From JAEXNA01 sp037189585 (GTDB lineage: Bacteria; Vulcanimicrobiota; Xenobia; Xenobiales; JADMJV01): a stretch of 64,000 nucleotides of DNA. The DNA is taken from positions 1-64,000 of the forward strand of contig JBBCJA010000034.1 in the NCBI GenBank assembly GCA_037189585.1. The letters are read 5' to 3'. Below are positions 27,567 through 36,621 of the stretch, piece after piece. The notes beneath the pieces were generated by a model. The model had not been told where the DNA came from. It made no database searches and saw only the letters and a program-made list of their open reading frames with translations. Position numbers and translations under genes: made by a program. The first letter of the stretch is position 1. Each line of letters starts with the position of its first letter.

Positions 27567-27968
27567 TCACTTCGTGATAAGCCGAAGGTTCGAAACGCCA
27601 CGATAGTCGCCAGCATTATGGGACACCAGAGGAACGTCGAAATGGCAAGCCGTCGCCGCTATCCAAGCGTCCCCGCACAAAATGGGCTGTCCATTTCGCC
27701 GAGCGTCCACCATGACCTGAGACCAGCTCAGGCAAAATTCGCTCGAAGAATAGACAGCGGTGAAAATATCCAGAAAGTTTTCCAACTGGCGACACCGGCG
27801 GTCTCCCCAACGGCTTGTTTCAGCCCATTGCCACAGTTCCGCGATGGTCTGAAAACTTAAGAGGAGATGATAGCCTTCGAGCTCTGGCCGGTAGAGAGCG
27901 GCGCGAGAGTCACCTTTGAAAACAAAGCTCGCCACATCGGTGTCAACGACCCGGGCTTTGTCGTTCAA
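27567..27968 (-). CDS. vapC: PIN-domain ribonuclease toxin (VapC type), 133 aa
   Basis: The PIN acidic residues are present: VVDTDVASF near residue 9, AELWQW (~44), LCGDAWIAATA (~98) and SHNAGDY (~117). Such toxins cleave tRNA or rRNA. The start is TTG 27968, overlapping the TGA of the upstream gene (TTGA), typical of toxin-antitoxin coupling. The upstream antitoxin-like gene is frameshifted, so the pair may be non-functional or the toxin unrestrained. Confidence 0.85.
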   Translation of the reverse strand: MNDKARVVDTDVASFVFKGDSRAALYRPELEGYHLLLSFQTIAELWQWAETSRWGDRRCRQLENFLDIFTAVYSSSEFCLSWSQVMVDARRNGQPILCGDAWIAATACHFDVPLVSHNAGDYRGVSNLRLITK

Positions 27969-28380
27969 AACTCGTATCGCTTCCTTTCACGCCGAAGTTC
28001 CTCGTTGCGTTCCGCCCGCAGAGTGCGCCAATGAGTCTCGTCTTGTTGCCGTTCATGGTCCGAAAAGTCGCTAGCCGCTTGCAAGGCGTGCCAATCCGCA
28101 GGTTGGTCGTGCTGTAAGAGTTTGGTTAGGGCCGGATTCTCGGTAGGGTCGCCGGGCCTCTCTACGAGAAGTTCCGCGATTTGGACATCACGCCCCGTGA
28201 GTGAGCGGAGGGCGACCAGGACGTTGGACAGCGTTTCAGGTCAACACGCCGTACCTGCTCTGGCTTGAGTAACGCATAGACGGAAGCCCGCGGCACTTCT
28301 CCATGCAGCGCGCGGACTAACCGAGCCGGCGGTACTTGCTCTTCGGCGAGCAACTCTTTAAGACGAACCTGAACAATCAC
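27965..28380 (-). pseudogene. HTH-type antitoxin with single-base frameshift
   Basis: From GTG 28380 one frame gives an XRE/HTH-like start (VRLKELLAEEQVPPARLV...ASVYALLKPEQVRRVDLK). Just after DLK (about 28226) the sense continues in another frame as LSNVLVALRSLTGRDVQIAELL and runs, well composed, to a TGA that overlaps the toxin start. Inserting one A into the local AAA run restores a single ~138-residue protein with the usual D-L-K-T-L pattern. This is therefore either a real frameshift or a homopolymer sequencing error. Confidence 0.75.
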
Positions 28381-28500
28381 AGAAGTAGGATAGCACCAGT
28401 ATGGGAATGTGACAATTTGTTCAAGAAGACAAACTTGGCCTTCCCCTGCCTTCATCGACGGAGCAAGGAGCGCACGATGGTGCGACCGGAGAGTTCTTCA

Positions 28501-28643
28501 CCCGAATGTGTCGGGGGGGGCCTCTACCTGGCGACATTCGCGCGCCTCACTGACCCCGGAGGCCAGATTGTTTCAGCGGTCGAACTGGAGCTGCGGTGAA
28601 GACTTCAGTAGCAGCCATCTCTATAGCCCTAGTGGCAACTCTG
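28501..28643 (+). repeat. Direct repeat copy A: lipoprotein 5' region and signal peptide
   Basis: About 140 bp, roughly 85-90% identical to 29941-30073 apart from one variable patch near 28517-28540. It contains CGCCTCACTGACCCCGG, the ribosome site and GTG start, and the codons for MKTS(V/I)AAISI. Copy B heads an intact lipoprotein gene; copy A heads an unrelated esterase fragment, pointing to segmental duplication. Confidence 0.8.
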
Positions 28644-28934
28644 ACCGATCTGATGGGGAGAGAGATGGAGGAAGAGCCCTCGGATGTGGCGTTCTATCTC
28701 GACAGCGGTTGGGCCAGCGACAACTACGAGGTGACCGCCGCCATGGCGGTGGCTCTGGTCTCGCTGGGTTGGCGCTACGGCCACGACCTCTTCTATCTCA
28801 CCTTCCCTCTGGCCCGACAGGACAAAGCGGCCTGGGGCACACGCCTGCACTTGCCGTTTCAGTTGGGCAGTGACGCGATGGCACGCTATTCCCGGCGGAG
28901 ATACCCGGTGCTCAGGGACGCTCCTCGCCCATGA
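28596..28934 (+). pseudogene. Esterase C-terminal fragment fused to a duplicated lipoprotein signal start, 112 aa
   Basis: Residues 1-17 come from the duplicated lipoprotein leader, but the lipobox region is lost. From residue ~24 the sequence is the C-terminus of an alpha/beta-hydrolase-type putative esterase (YLDSGWASDNYEVTAAM, LGWRYGHDLFYLTFP, AWGTRLHLPFQL). The nucleophile part of the esterase is missing, so it cannot be a working hydrolase. It overlaps the next gene's start by 4 bp and may now serve only as a translated leader for it. Confidence 0.65.
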
Positions 28935-29980
28935 TGTTGAGACTCATGCTCATTCTCCTCACGCTGGCGTTGCCGCTTTGGGCTCGCCCGATGAGCATCC
29001 TGGATTCGGGCCACCCGGTGGCCGCCTGGCCGCTGGATCGTTATCTGCAAGAGAAGATGGGCGTACCCTTCGACGGCTCCAGCCCCTATCTCGTGGTGGA
29101 GTTGGAGGGAGGAACGCTGGCCCTGTTCCGCAGTGAGCCCGAGGAGCCGTGGGGCTCTCAGGCCGAGGTGGCGGGTTACCGGCTGGCCTGTCGCCTCGGC
29201 TATCCCGACCTGGTGCCGGAAACTGTGGTGCGCAAGTTGGGCCGAGCTGATCTGCCTGCCGGGACCTGGCCTTATGAAGAGGTTGAACGGTTGGGCTCTC
29301 TACAGCTCTTCTTTCCCGCTCGTCCGGCCACTCAGGAGGAGGTGGACGCCATGCCCGCCGAGCGGCGAGCCGCCATCGAGCTTCTGACCTTTGTGATGGG
29401 GCGCTACGACAATCACCTGGGCAATACTCTGGTCGACCCTCAGGGTCATATCTTTATTGTGGACTTCGAGAACGCGCTGGAGTATCAGAAAGCCAGATAC
29501 GGCGAGTATCCGTTCGTGCGCAAGGGACAGGGCAACTACGACCTGCCGAGCCCGGGAAAGGAGCAGCCTTTTCCCTTCGACCAGGCGGATGTGATGGTTC
29601 AGCCCTCTTTGGAGCAGTTGCGCGCTCGCCTGGAGCCTTACTGGGCTCCCTGGGCCGGCCCCATCGGGGGCTTGCACAAGATGGCCACCAACTCTCGCGA
29701 CCGTAGCCTGCACAGCGTGGTCTGGGACCATCATCTTTGGATCATGATCAAGGTCGGCAGTCGCCACCCCGCCCACACCGACGTCTATCCGGAGCCCCTG
29801 ATGGAGGCTCTGAAGTCGCTAACCCTCGGGGAGCTGCGGGACGAGGTCCTGCTTCCTCCCTTCACCGAGCGGCACGCACGGGACCTGCTGGAACGGCGCG
29901 ATCAGGTGCTAACCGTGTCGATGAAGGGAACTCCACTCTACCGGAATGTGTCGGGAGGCGACGGCCGCACGCCTCACTGA
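28931..29980 (+). CDS. Secreted atypical-kinase-like protein (PI4K/FAM20-like motifs), 349 aa
   Basis: Residues 1-19 are a Sec signal peptide ending ALPLWARP. The mature part shows kinase-like signatures: an ATP-site-like Y.VVELEGGTLALFR near 55-70, a catalytic-loop-like MGRYDNHLGNTLVD at ~155-168 and a metal-binding-like IFIVDFENALEY at ~173-184. The spacing recalls PI3/PI4-kinase, actin-fragmin and FAM20-type kinases. A kinase with a signal peptide would act in the envelope or outside. The assignment rests on motif order only. The last ~20 codons lie in duplicated repeat copy B. Its start overlaps the preceding esterase fragment. Confidence 0.6.
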   Translation: MMLRLMLILLTLALPLWARPMSILDSGHPVAAWPLDRYLQEKMGVPFDGSSPYLVVELEGGTLALFRSEPEEPWGSQAEVAGYRLACRLGYPDLVPETVVRKLGRADLPAGTWPYEEVERLGSLQLFFPARPATQEEVDAMPAERRAAIELLTFVMGRYDNHLGNTLVDPQGHIFIVDFENALEYQKARYGEYPFVRKGQGNYDLPSPGKEQPFPFDQADVMVQPSLEQLRARLEPYWAPWAGPIGGLHKMATNSRDRSLHSVVWDHHLWIMIKVGSRHPAHTDVYPEPLMEALKSLTLGELRDEVLLPPFTERHARDLLERRDQVLTVSMKGTPLYRNVSGGDGRTPH

Positions 29981-30073
29981 CCCCGGAGGCCAGATCGTTT
30001 CCGCAGTCGAACTGGAGCCGCGGTGAAGACTTCGATAGCAGCGATCTCCATAGGCCTGATCGCAACTTTGATT
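29941..30073 (+). repeat. Direct repeat copy B: end of kinase-like gene, ribosome site and lipoprotein signal start
   Basis: Partner of 28501-28643. Here the repeat spans the last codons of the kinase-like gene, the GTG start at 30023 and the first codons of an intact lipoprotein. Together the copies bracket about 1.3 kb. Confidence 0.8.
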
Positions 30074-31189
30074 GCCTGTACCCCCGCGCCCCGGCCCATC
30101 GCCTCGCCTTCTCCTGTCCAAGCTACGGTGGCGACGGCGAACCCTGTGGTCACTCCAACCCCGGAGGACGACGAGAGTCCTCTGACCTGGCGGATCTATC
30201 TCTCCCGCCCTGGAATGATCATTAGCGGGCCCATCGTGAAAAGCGGTGGCGCTCCTCACGGCCTCACGGGCAGTGTCTTCCCTGAGCTGGGACCTCCCGT
30301 TGAGAGAATCGGCGTCTCGAGCGGTCGTATCTCTTTTGATGAGGAGATCAAGGGGAGCCAGTTTCGTTTCTTGGCCGTACCCTCATCGAAGTTATTACTG
30401 GCTACCGAGTCCGACGAAGGTACACTCTTCACCATCCCTTTGGAAAGTGGCCTTCCGGCTAACTTAAAGCCCAGCGAGCTCAAGCTCGCCGTTACGGAAA
30501 GTGTGCTGGTAGGGCAGTCACTTTATGCCGCGGAGGGGCAGAGCAATAGCATTGTCCGACTCCAGGTGGAAGACTCCGGTCAAGTCAAATCGGCCTCGAC
30601 CTACCCGACCAAAGCGTCGCTGCCTGGGATCGCCTACGATTCCAACAGACGAACCTTGTGGGTGGCCGAGGGAAACCTGACCAGCTTCGATCTGTCTCAA
30701 GACCCCGACATGAAAAAGCCCGAGACACTTCTCAAAGGCGGCTATCGGGATGTGACCTTCCTACCCGTTCCTAAGCTGCTCATTCTCGAGACCAAGGTTC
30801 TACCAGGGAAGGCCTTCGAGGTTTTCGCGATGGGTCCGAAGGGGCTAACCAAACAAGGAGGCTTCAAGCTGGAGGCAGAGGCTAGTGCCTATGGCTTCTC
30901 TGAGGACGGCCGGTGGATGATCGTGGGAGGAAGCCAGGCCGACATGGAAGTGAGGAGCTATCGGCTGGAAGGGGCCGCGATCACCAAGGTGGACACTCTC
31001 GACATCGGTAGCGGGAGCGACCGTCTGGATGTTTATGATCGGCTGGTGGTGATCGACCGTGGAGAGGACACGGTCGTGCTGAGCCTTGCCGAGGACGGAA
31101 AGCTAAGCCTCAAGGAGACCCTCTCGGGCACGGGCGCCTTGATGGTCCCCTTCGACGCCGTGGAGATGGACACGGAGCCTTCGGGATAG
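30023..31189 (+). CDS. Lipoprotein with beta-propeller-like body, 388 aa
   Basis: GTG start at 30023. Residues 1-19 form a lipoprotein signal with lipobox LIAC, followed by a Pro/Ala/Thr linker (~20-55). The rest is a run of strand-rich units (RISFDEE..., GIAYDSNRRTLWVAEGN, AYGFSEDGRWMIVGG, RLDVYDRLVVIDRGEDTVV) like a six- or seven-bladed propeller of the YncE/lactonase kind. No catalytic residues are identifiable. It is probably exported and anchored to a membrane. Its leader is duplicated upstream (28501). Confidence 0.8.
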   Translation: MKTSIAAISIGLIATLIACTPAPRPIASPSPVQATVATANPVVTPTPEDDESPLTWRIYLSRPGMIISGPIVKSGGAPHGLTGSVFPELGPPVERIGVSSGRISFDEEIKGSQFRFLAVPSSKLLLATESDEGTLFTIPLESGLPANLKPSELKLAVTESVLVGQSLYAAEGQSNSIVRLQVEDSGQVKSASTYPTKASLPGIAYDSNRRTLWVAEGNLTSFDLSQDPDMKKPETLLKGGYRDVTFLPVPKLLILETKVLPGKAFEVFAMGPKGLTKQGGFKLEAEASAYGFSEDGRWMIVGGSQADMEVRSYRLEGAAITKVDTLDIGSGSDRLDVYDRLVVIDRGEDTVVLSLAEDGKLSLKETLSGTGALMVPFDAVEMDTEPSG

Positions 31190-31284
31190 CCCGTATCCAT
31201 CGGTCGGCGCAATTTATCCCAGATGAGTGGAGGTCAGCCTTCTCAGTCGAAGGCTGTGCTGGGCAGCTCGACGAACCGTCCACC

Positions 31285-32904
31285 ATGCTCGATGCCGAAC
31301 CGAAAACCGCGCGCTCTCAGAAGCTGTTCGAGGAGCTGGCCGCTCGCCGGCCGGGGCTGCGGTCCGTCGATCACGAGCACGGAGAGCAGTCTCTTCTGCA
31401 CTTCAGCCGGCGTCATCTCCAACCGGCGCCGCGCGAGCTCTCGCCCATCCTGCTCGAGGTTTATCACGAGCGGATTTCCCAGTTGCACGGTCCCGCGATA
31501 GCCACCGGGGTGACGGATCAGTTGCGACGCGTTCCCGTTGTGGTGACCTCCGACCACGTTGGCCTCGACACGACGTCTCTGCTCGTTGGGGGCAAGTTAG
31601 CGTTGCTGGAGGCCGCCCGAAGCCTAGACTTACGCTACCTCGTGGTATCGGCCGCAGGCGGCGTCAACCTCGGCAATCCTCTGTCCGGCTATGTCGAGTG
31701 GGAGGGGAATCACACCGCTCTCTATCCGGGGAAGGTGCAGGGCCGCAAAACCCGCGAGCTTCTCGTCTACGGTGCTCCGCCTTTCACCAGGCAATACGTC
31801 GAGGCGCTACCGGCCAGAATTCGCGAAGGTTATGTGGTGGCGGCCCTGGAGCCCCTCAGCCGGATGCTGCCGGAAGCCGGTCGCTCACGCCTTCGCGAGA
31901 CGTTGCAGTCGTGCGCCGATCCTGGCAAGCCGCGCCGAGAGGAGATGCTGCGTCGAGTTCTCGGCAAAGAGGGCTACCCAGCCGAAGGGCAAGAAGCCTT
32001 TCTAAAGGCCTTCACTCGGGCCGCCGATGAGGCCGTTCCGCCGGCCGAGCGTTTGCTAAGGCTCTTAGTCGATGCCATCTCCGAGAAGGTTTACGAGGGC
32101 GAGTGCTTCGCGGACCAGTGTTGTCATCTCAACTTCGAGCTATGGAAGCGGGTCTATCCTGATGTCAGCGTCATCTATCTGCAGGGCGAAGACCTGTCGC
32201 GCGAGATCCTCTCCCGCCATCTGCGCGAGCTGCCCCAGAGCCTGCTCAGCCGACTGCTGATCGATCCCTCTTTGCGAAACGCCGTCCTCACAACCTTCGC
32301 GGGTGTGGAGGGTTGTTGGGACTACGGGCGTGGGTCCGGCACCCAGCTCTTCTGGGGCCGCGGCGCCGACGGCCGTTCCTTCCCGATGCGGGCCGAGGAG
32401 ATTCCCACCGAGGCCGAGAGCCTGGTGCGAGCGCTACAGACCCGCGAGCTCGTGCCCGGTCTTTTTCTGACCTTCTGCGTGGAGCTTCTCTGCGGCCTGG
32501 AGTCCATCGGAGGTTTCAATCAGGCGCTCAACTATCTCCCCACGATGCACTCTCGCTTGATCGCACTGGCGGCCGAACAAGGCTTGGAAGGCCACGGACT
32601 CGAGATGCTCCGGCCCAACCTCTATAGCTGTGGCCCCCTTTGCCTTTTCGACGGTATCAAAGAGCAGCCGCGACCCGCCGGCATGGCGGCCCTTTTGCGC
32701 GATCCCGAGTCGGCACGGACCGCTCTCGAGCGAGGCGCCAGAGAGCTCACTCTCGGGGAGGCCATCCGTCTTAGTCTGCCCGGACAGCTCGACATCGTGA
32801 TGACCCACGAGGAGAGAGCCTCCGATGAAGAGCTCTACCACACTCCCGTCGAGGCGCTGGCTCTCGAGATGGGACTGGACCTCTCTCGCTACACCGTCTC
32901 CTGA
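31285..32904 (+). CDS. Uncharacterised protein, 539 aa
   Basis: A long, well-composed coding frame that I do not recognise. Conserved-looking segments are PVVVTSDHVGLDTTSLLVGG (~88-107), YLVVSAAGGVNLGNPLSGY (~122-140), GECFADQCCHLNFELWKRV (~272-290) and LESIGGFNQALNYLPTMHS (~405-423). The first two loosely recall nucleotide-sugar or phosphate-binding loops, but no family is supported. It has no signal peptide or membrane helix and is probably cytoplasmic. It overlaps the convergent MFS gene by 16 bp. No clear ribosome site precedes the ATG; the frame is open upstream but has no better start. Confidence 0.72.
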   Translation: MLDAEPKTARSQKLFEELAARRPGLRSVDHEHGEQSLLHFSRRHLQPAPRELSPILLEVYHERISQLHGPAIATGVTDQLRRVPVVVTSDHVGLDTTSLLVGGKLALLEAARSLDLRYLVVSAAGGVNLGNPLSGYVEWEGNHTALYPGKVQGRKTRELLVYGAPPFTRQYVEALPARIREGYVVAALEPLSRMLPEAGRSRLRETLQSCADPGKPRREEMLRRVLGKEGYPAEGQEAFLKAFTRAADEAVPPAERLLRLLVDAISEKVYEGECFADQCCHLNFELWKRVYPDVSVIYLQGEDLSREILSRHLRELPQSLLSRLLIDPSLRNAVLTTFAGVEGCWDYGRGSGTQLFWGRGADGRSFPMRAEEIPTEAESLVRALQTRELVPGLFLTFCVELLCGLESIGGFNQALNYLPTMHSRLIALAAEQGLEGHGLEMLRPNLYSCGPLCLFDGIKEQPRPAGMAALLRDPESARTALERGARELTLGEAIRLSLPGQLDIVMTHEERASDEELYHTPVEALALEMGLDLSRYTVS

Positions 32905-34028
32905 GGCTGCACCATCTTGAGCAGAGGCAGGCAGGCCAGCAGAGCCAACGCCGCCACTCCCAGGGTCACGGGCAGAGGCACGTGGGCCACCAACGCTCCG
33001 GCGGCGGCATCGGCCGCGATCATGCCCAGGGAGTAGGTGAGGTTGTAGAGAGCGTAGACCGCTCCGTAAAAGGTCGTTCCTGAACGGTCCACCACCGCGG
33101 CCAACTCTGACAAGCTCGGGTTCATCACCGCGGCGTAAGCTACCGCGACCAGCACTGTGGCCGCGGCGGGCCCCCACACGCCGGGCAGAAAGCCCACCAG
33201 GGCAAGGCTCACTCCCATTCCGCCAAGGCCTAGGGAGATCACCCGCCAGGAGCCCCAGCGGTCCACCGCCGCGCCCACCGGTGGAGAGACCGCCCCGTAG
33301 AGGACAGACGCCGTGGAGAAAACCACGCCCACCACCAGAGGGGTCGCGCCCATTCGGTAAAGATGCAGCGGCACCAAAGGCTCCAGCAGGCTCCAGGCCG
33401 CCGAGCCGAGCCCCAGAACCAGCCCGTTGGCCAACACCACGGGATGAGTCAACAAGCTCATGGGCAGTCCTCCGGTGTTCTCGCGCGGTGCGTCGTGCAG
33501 CAGTGCCAGCCGCAAGAGGCCGTCTAAGAAAAGCATGGCGCCGGCCACTTGAAAGGGCAGTAGGTAGCCTCCCCATCCGAGCAGCAGCCCGCCGCCCACC
33601 GGGCCAAGCACCGCGCCCGCGGTGTTTCCCATCATCGCCATGCCCATGCGGTAAGCGCGACCCTCCGGAAAGAGCTCGGCGATCAGAGCTAGTCCCGCCG
33701 TCCAGGTGGCCGACGAGGCCACGCCTTGGAGAAACCGCGCCACCGCCAGAGTGGCCAGACTGGCCGCTTGAGCAAACAGTAATACCGCCGCTAGTTGAAA
33801 CACCAAACCCCAGAGCAGCGGCTTGCGCCGACCCGTGCGATCGGTGAGTATCGCGAAAGCCGGAGTGGACACGGCCACGCCCAGGGCGTAGGCGCCATAA
33901 AGGAGACTCGGTGCCCAGTCTACCTGTCCGGCTGGAGTCGAAGGTGTCAAAGGCACCACCATTCCGTAGAAAAAAGCGTCCGTGAACATCGCCACCGACA
34001 CCGCGACAAGACCACCCAGCCGGTTCAT
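32889..34028 (-). CDS. Major facilitator superfamily transporter, 379 aa
   Basis: Twelve hydrophobic helices and MFS motif A between helices 2 and 3 (ILTDRTGRRKPLLWG), with the half-repeat equivalent PVGAAVDRWGSWRV later. Closest in feel to multidrug exporters of the DHA1 kind; the substrate is unknown. The proton-linked inner-membrane role is from the family. It stands alone on its strand, convergent with the 539-aa gene. Confidence 0.9.
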   Translation of the reverse strand: MNRLGGLVAVSVAMFTDAFFYGMVVPLTPSTPAGQVDWAPSLLYGAYALGVAVSTPAFAILTDRTGRRKPLLWGLVFQLAAVLLFAQAASLATLAVARFLQGVASSATWTAGLALIAELFPEGRAYRMGMAMMGNTAGAVLGPVGGGLLLGWGGYLLPFQVAGAMLFLDGLLRLALLHDAPRENTGGLPMSLLTHPVVLANGLVLGLGSAAWSLLEPLVPLHLYRMGATPLVVGVVFSTASVLYGAVSPPVGAAVDRWGSWRVISLGLGGMGVSLALVGFLPGVWGPAAATVLVAVAYAAVMNPSLSELAAVVDRSGTTFYGAVYALYNLTYSLGMIAADAAAGALVAHVPLPVTLGVAALALLACLPLLKMVQPQETV

Positions 34029-34083
34029 GGGTCAAGAGCTTCGCGCGGGCGTCCCGATCTTCATTCCTCAGGCGCTCCCCTAA

Positions 34084-34318
34084 AGGGCCGCGTATGGTGA
34101 ACAGATCCTGGCTCGCCTCTCCAAGAGCCTGAGCCAGGAGTTTGGTCTCGGTTGGAGCTGGACTACTGCATCTGCTTTGCTGAGGTTTACCCGGGCCAAC
34201 TCAAACTGGTCATCTATCACGAGGAAGACCTCAAGCGTCAGTTCTATGCCGAGATGACCCGACTCGAAGGCTGGAGCGTGCGCCAACTGGCCGAGCACGG
34301 CCAGAAGTGCGGGTAGCG
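34084..34318 (+). pseudogene. Remnant of a DUF1016/YhcG-type nuclease gene
   Basis: The frame starting near 34093 reads YGEQILARLSKSLSQEFGLGWS, the start of the YhcG N-terminal domain. After an internal deletion and frame change it continues as FAEVYPGQL and LKRQFYAEMTRLEGWSVRQLAE before a TAG at 34316-34318. The linking region and the whole C-terminal nuclease domain are missing. It is a clear gene relic. Confidence 0.7.
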
Positions 34319-34339
34319 TTATCACACCAGACTTCGTGC

Positions 34340-35017
34340 TCGGGCCTACCACTGGCCCTGAAGATATCGCTGCTCTGGTAGCTGGTTTCGAGTCTGAGGG
34401 CGCTCTCGCCGTACCATTTGCAGTAAACGTCGACAAGAGTGAAGCTGCGCCGAAGCTCTTGATAGGCTAGGAACGCCAACTCACGGGAGTTTCTGGCATT
34501 TGGAACCAGTGAAGAAAACGCTTGCAGTAGGGGAGATGCCCAGTAAGCCAAGGCTATCTCCTCGAGTGATAGGTTCAGGGCCTCAAATCTTTGCATCGAA
34601 CCCAACAGGCGGAGCAAACTTTCATACTCCTCGGAGCGACTCTGTCGCCGTAGCCGAGCCCGAAGTCTCTTTCGTTCGGATTTATAGCGTCGGAGTCGAC
34701 AGGACTCAAGTGATCGGAGATGTCGGGAAGAAGGACGGCAGCCCAAAGGTGTTTCTCGGAGATCCCGAGGCTTTGATATTCTAAAGTGTCCTCCGCCACG
34801 CGAGAGCACGTGGTCCAGGGGGGCGCTCTCTATACAACTGCAAGGCGGGCAACAAGCTTGTCTGTTCGAATCTTGAGGTCCAATCCATCTCGTCCCCACG
34901 ACAGATGAGGTCAGCGATGAGGAGTGAGGTTTCCCGGATCGCAGGAAGAATCTCCAGCGAACCGGGATAATGGCGGTTCGGCGAGTCATCTAGCTCTCCC
35001 CTCATAGGAGCACCCAC
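34340..35017 (-). pseudogene. Multiply frameshifted gene relic
   Basis: Reading the minus strand, protein-like sequence moves through three frames: RGELDDSPNRHYPGSLEILP...FEQTSLLPALQLYRE (35000-34850), then LEYQSLGISEKHLWAAVLLP...FGLGYGDR (34795-34640), then YESLLRLLGSMQRFEALNLS...LAYQELRRSFTLVDVYCKWY (34640-34420). No single frame gives a sensible whole protein. I do not recognise the family. It lies directly beside the DUF1016 relic, so this kilobase is decayed accessory DNA. Confidence 0.5.
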
Positions 35018-35040
35018 ACTCGCGGGGAAACCCTCCCAGC

Positions 35041-36621
35041 ATGAGTGGAGACCTCTACCAACACGTACCGCAGTCGCCCACCCTTCCGGGCACGGGTCCG
35101 CGTCGGGCGACTTTCGATGTGGCGGAGCTTTACCGTGGGCCGGCGCCGCTTCCGCAAGAGACCAGCGCCGGACAGGAGCGACTCGACGAAAAGTTGCGCC
35201 AGGCCTACTTTTGGATCGTCAATCAGGCGGTGATCAGCCCGCACTACGACATCGAGTACAACGAGACGCCTCCTCAGGTTTTCACCTTCGGCGACATGAA
35301 AAGCAAGGTCACTCTGCCCACCGGTCAGAGCTACTCAAGCTTCGTTCTTCTCCCGCTTCTCAATTTCGCCGTCAGAAGGCGTTGTCTCTTAGTCGGCGGT
35401 CCAGGGCGGGGCAAGACCGCCACCGCCATCCTGATGGGTATTCTCGCGGGGTATTCGCTCAAAGAGGTGCGAAGAGGCATTCAGCACGGGCAGCCGCAGA
35501 TGACCATCTCGGACCTCTTGGGCAATCCTCTCCCGGCCGATCTGGTTAACGCCCAACGGATGGAGGATATCCGCATCAGTTGGCGCTCCTGGCTCGGCAT
35601 GCGGGTCAAGATCATCGACGAGTACAACCGCATCCCCACCAGAACGCAGTCGGCGCTTCTCACCGTACTGGGCGACAACTACGCCGAAGTGCTCGACCAC
35701 GTTTACGAGTGCCCGCCCGCGGCCTGGTATCTGACCGCCAACGACGACGCCGGGGGAGGTACCTACGAGGTGATCGAGGCGCTGCGGGACCGTATCGACG
35801 TGGTGGTCCGAGCGCTCCACTTCAACACGAGATTTTTCGGCGAGCTGCTCACACGGATGGAAGAAGGGGTTGCACCGGAAGAGGTCGTCCCCTCTCAACT
35901 CATCTTCACCGAGGAGCAGCTCCAGCGAGTCTACCAAGAGATTATGGCGGTCACACTTCCTACGCCGCTACGCAGGCGGCTCGAATTTTTCGCCAGTTGG
36001 TTCGAATTCTTCGAGCCGGGTGGAGAGCAGATCGAGTACAAGACCAAGGACGCGCTCAAGCTCTCGGGGGTGGAGTCGCACCTTCTGGCCAATGAGAGCG
36101 GGAAGGACAAACTCAAAGAGCTGGGCTTTCAGACCAAGAACGGTCTCTCGGTTCGGGCCATGTTCAGCGTCATCGCCTTCATCAAGGCCATGGCCTATTT
36201 CCGCGGCTCGAGCGAGGTGAGTATCGAGGACGTTCGCCAGATCCTTCCCTTCGTGCTGCACGATAAGCTGATCCCCGATTCCGATTGTCCTTTTTTCGAG
36301 GCTCCGGGCAACAGCGTGCTCAGGGTCGATCGGATCAGCTGGATCCGGCGCCTCTTCGACCTGTCGTGTGCCGAATACGACAGGCTCGACCGCGATCGCG
36401 ACGACCCCGTGGCCGAGCTCGAGGCGGAGTTTCAGTTGGGTCTTGAGGGGCTCACCGCGCCCGAAGTCAAGGCCCGGCTGGTCAAGATCGAGCGCCATCT
36501 GCAGTCCCTGTCGGAAGGGCGCAAGCTGTACGGACACCTGCACGACGACATCCTGATGCTCAAGTATCTGCATCAGCGCTACACCAACTACCTGAACTGG
36601 CTGCAATGGAACCAAGGGTAG
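35041..36621 (+). CDS. MoxR-type AAA+ ATPase, 526 aa
   Basis: The AAA+ core has Walker A GGPGRGKTA at 119-127, Walker B KIIDEYNRIP (~196-205) and a sensor-1-like WYLTANDDAGGG (~230-241). The C-terminal ~230 residues hold the helical lid and an extra charged region. MoxR ATPases work as chaperones or remodellers with a von Willebrand A-domain partner (as RavA-ViaA and NorQ-NorD), and such a partner is encoded further along at 41374. It is the first gene of a tightly packed set: its last 16 bp overlap the next gene. Confidence 0.9.
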   Translation: MSGDLYQHVPQSPTLPGTGPRRATFDVAELYRGPAPLPQETSAGQERLDEKLRQAYFWIVNQAVISPHYDIEYNETPPQVFTFGDMKSKVTLPTGQSYSSFVLLPLLNFAVRRRCLLVGGPGRGKTATAILMGILAGYSLKEVRRGIQHGQPQMTISDLLGNPLPADLVNAQRMEDIRISWRSWLGMRVKIIDEYNRIPTRTQSALLTVLGDNYAEVLDHVYECPPAAWYLTANDDAGGGTYEVIEALRDRIDVVVRALHFNTRFFGELLTRMEEGVAPEEVVPSQLIFTEEQLQRVYQEIMAVTLPTPLRRRLEFFASWFEFFEPGGEQIEYKTKDALKLSGVESHLLANESGKDKLKELGFQTKNGLSVRAMFSVIAFIKAMAYFRGSSEVSIEDVRQILPFVLHDKLIPDSDCPFFEAPGNSVLRVDRISWIRRLFDLSCAEYDRLDRDRDDPVAELEAEFQLGLEGLTAPEVKARLVKIERHLQSLSEGRKLYGHLHDDILMLKYLHQRYTNYLNWLQWNQG

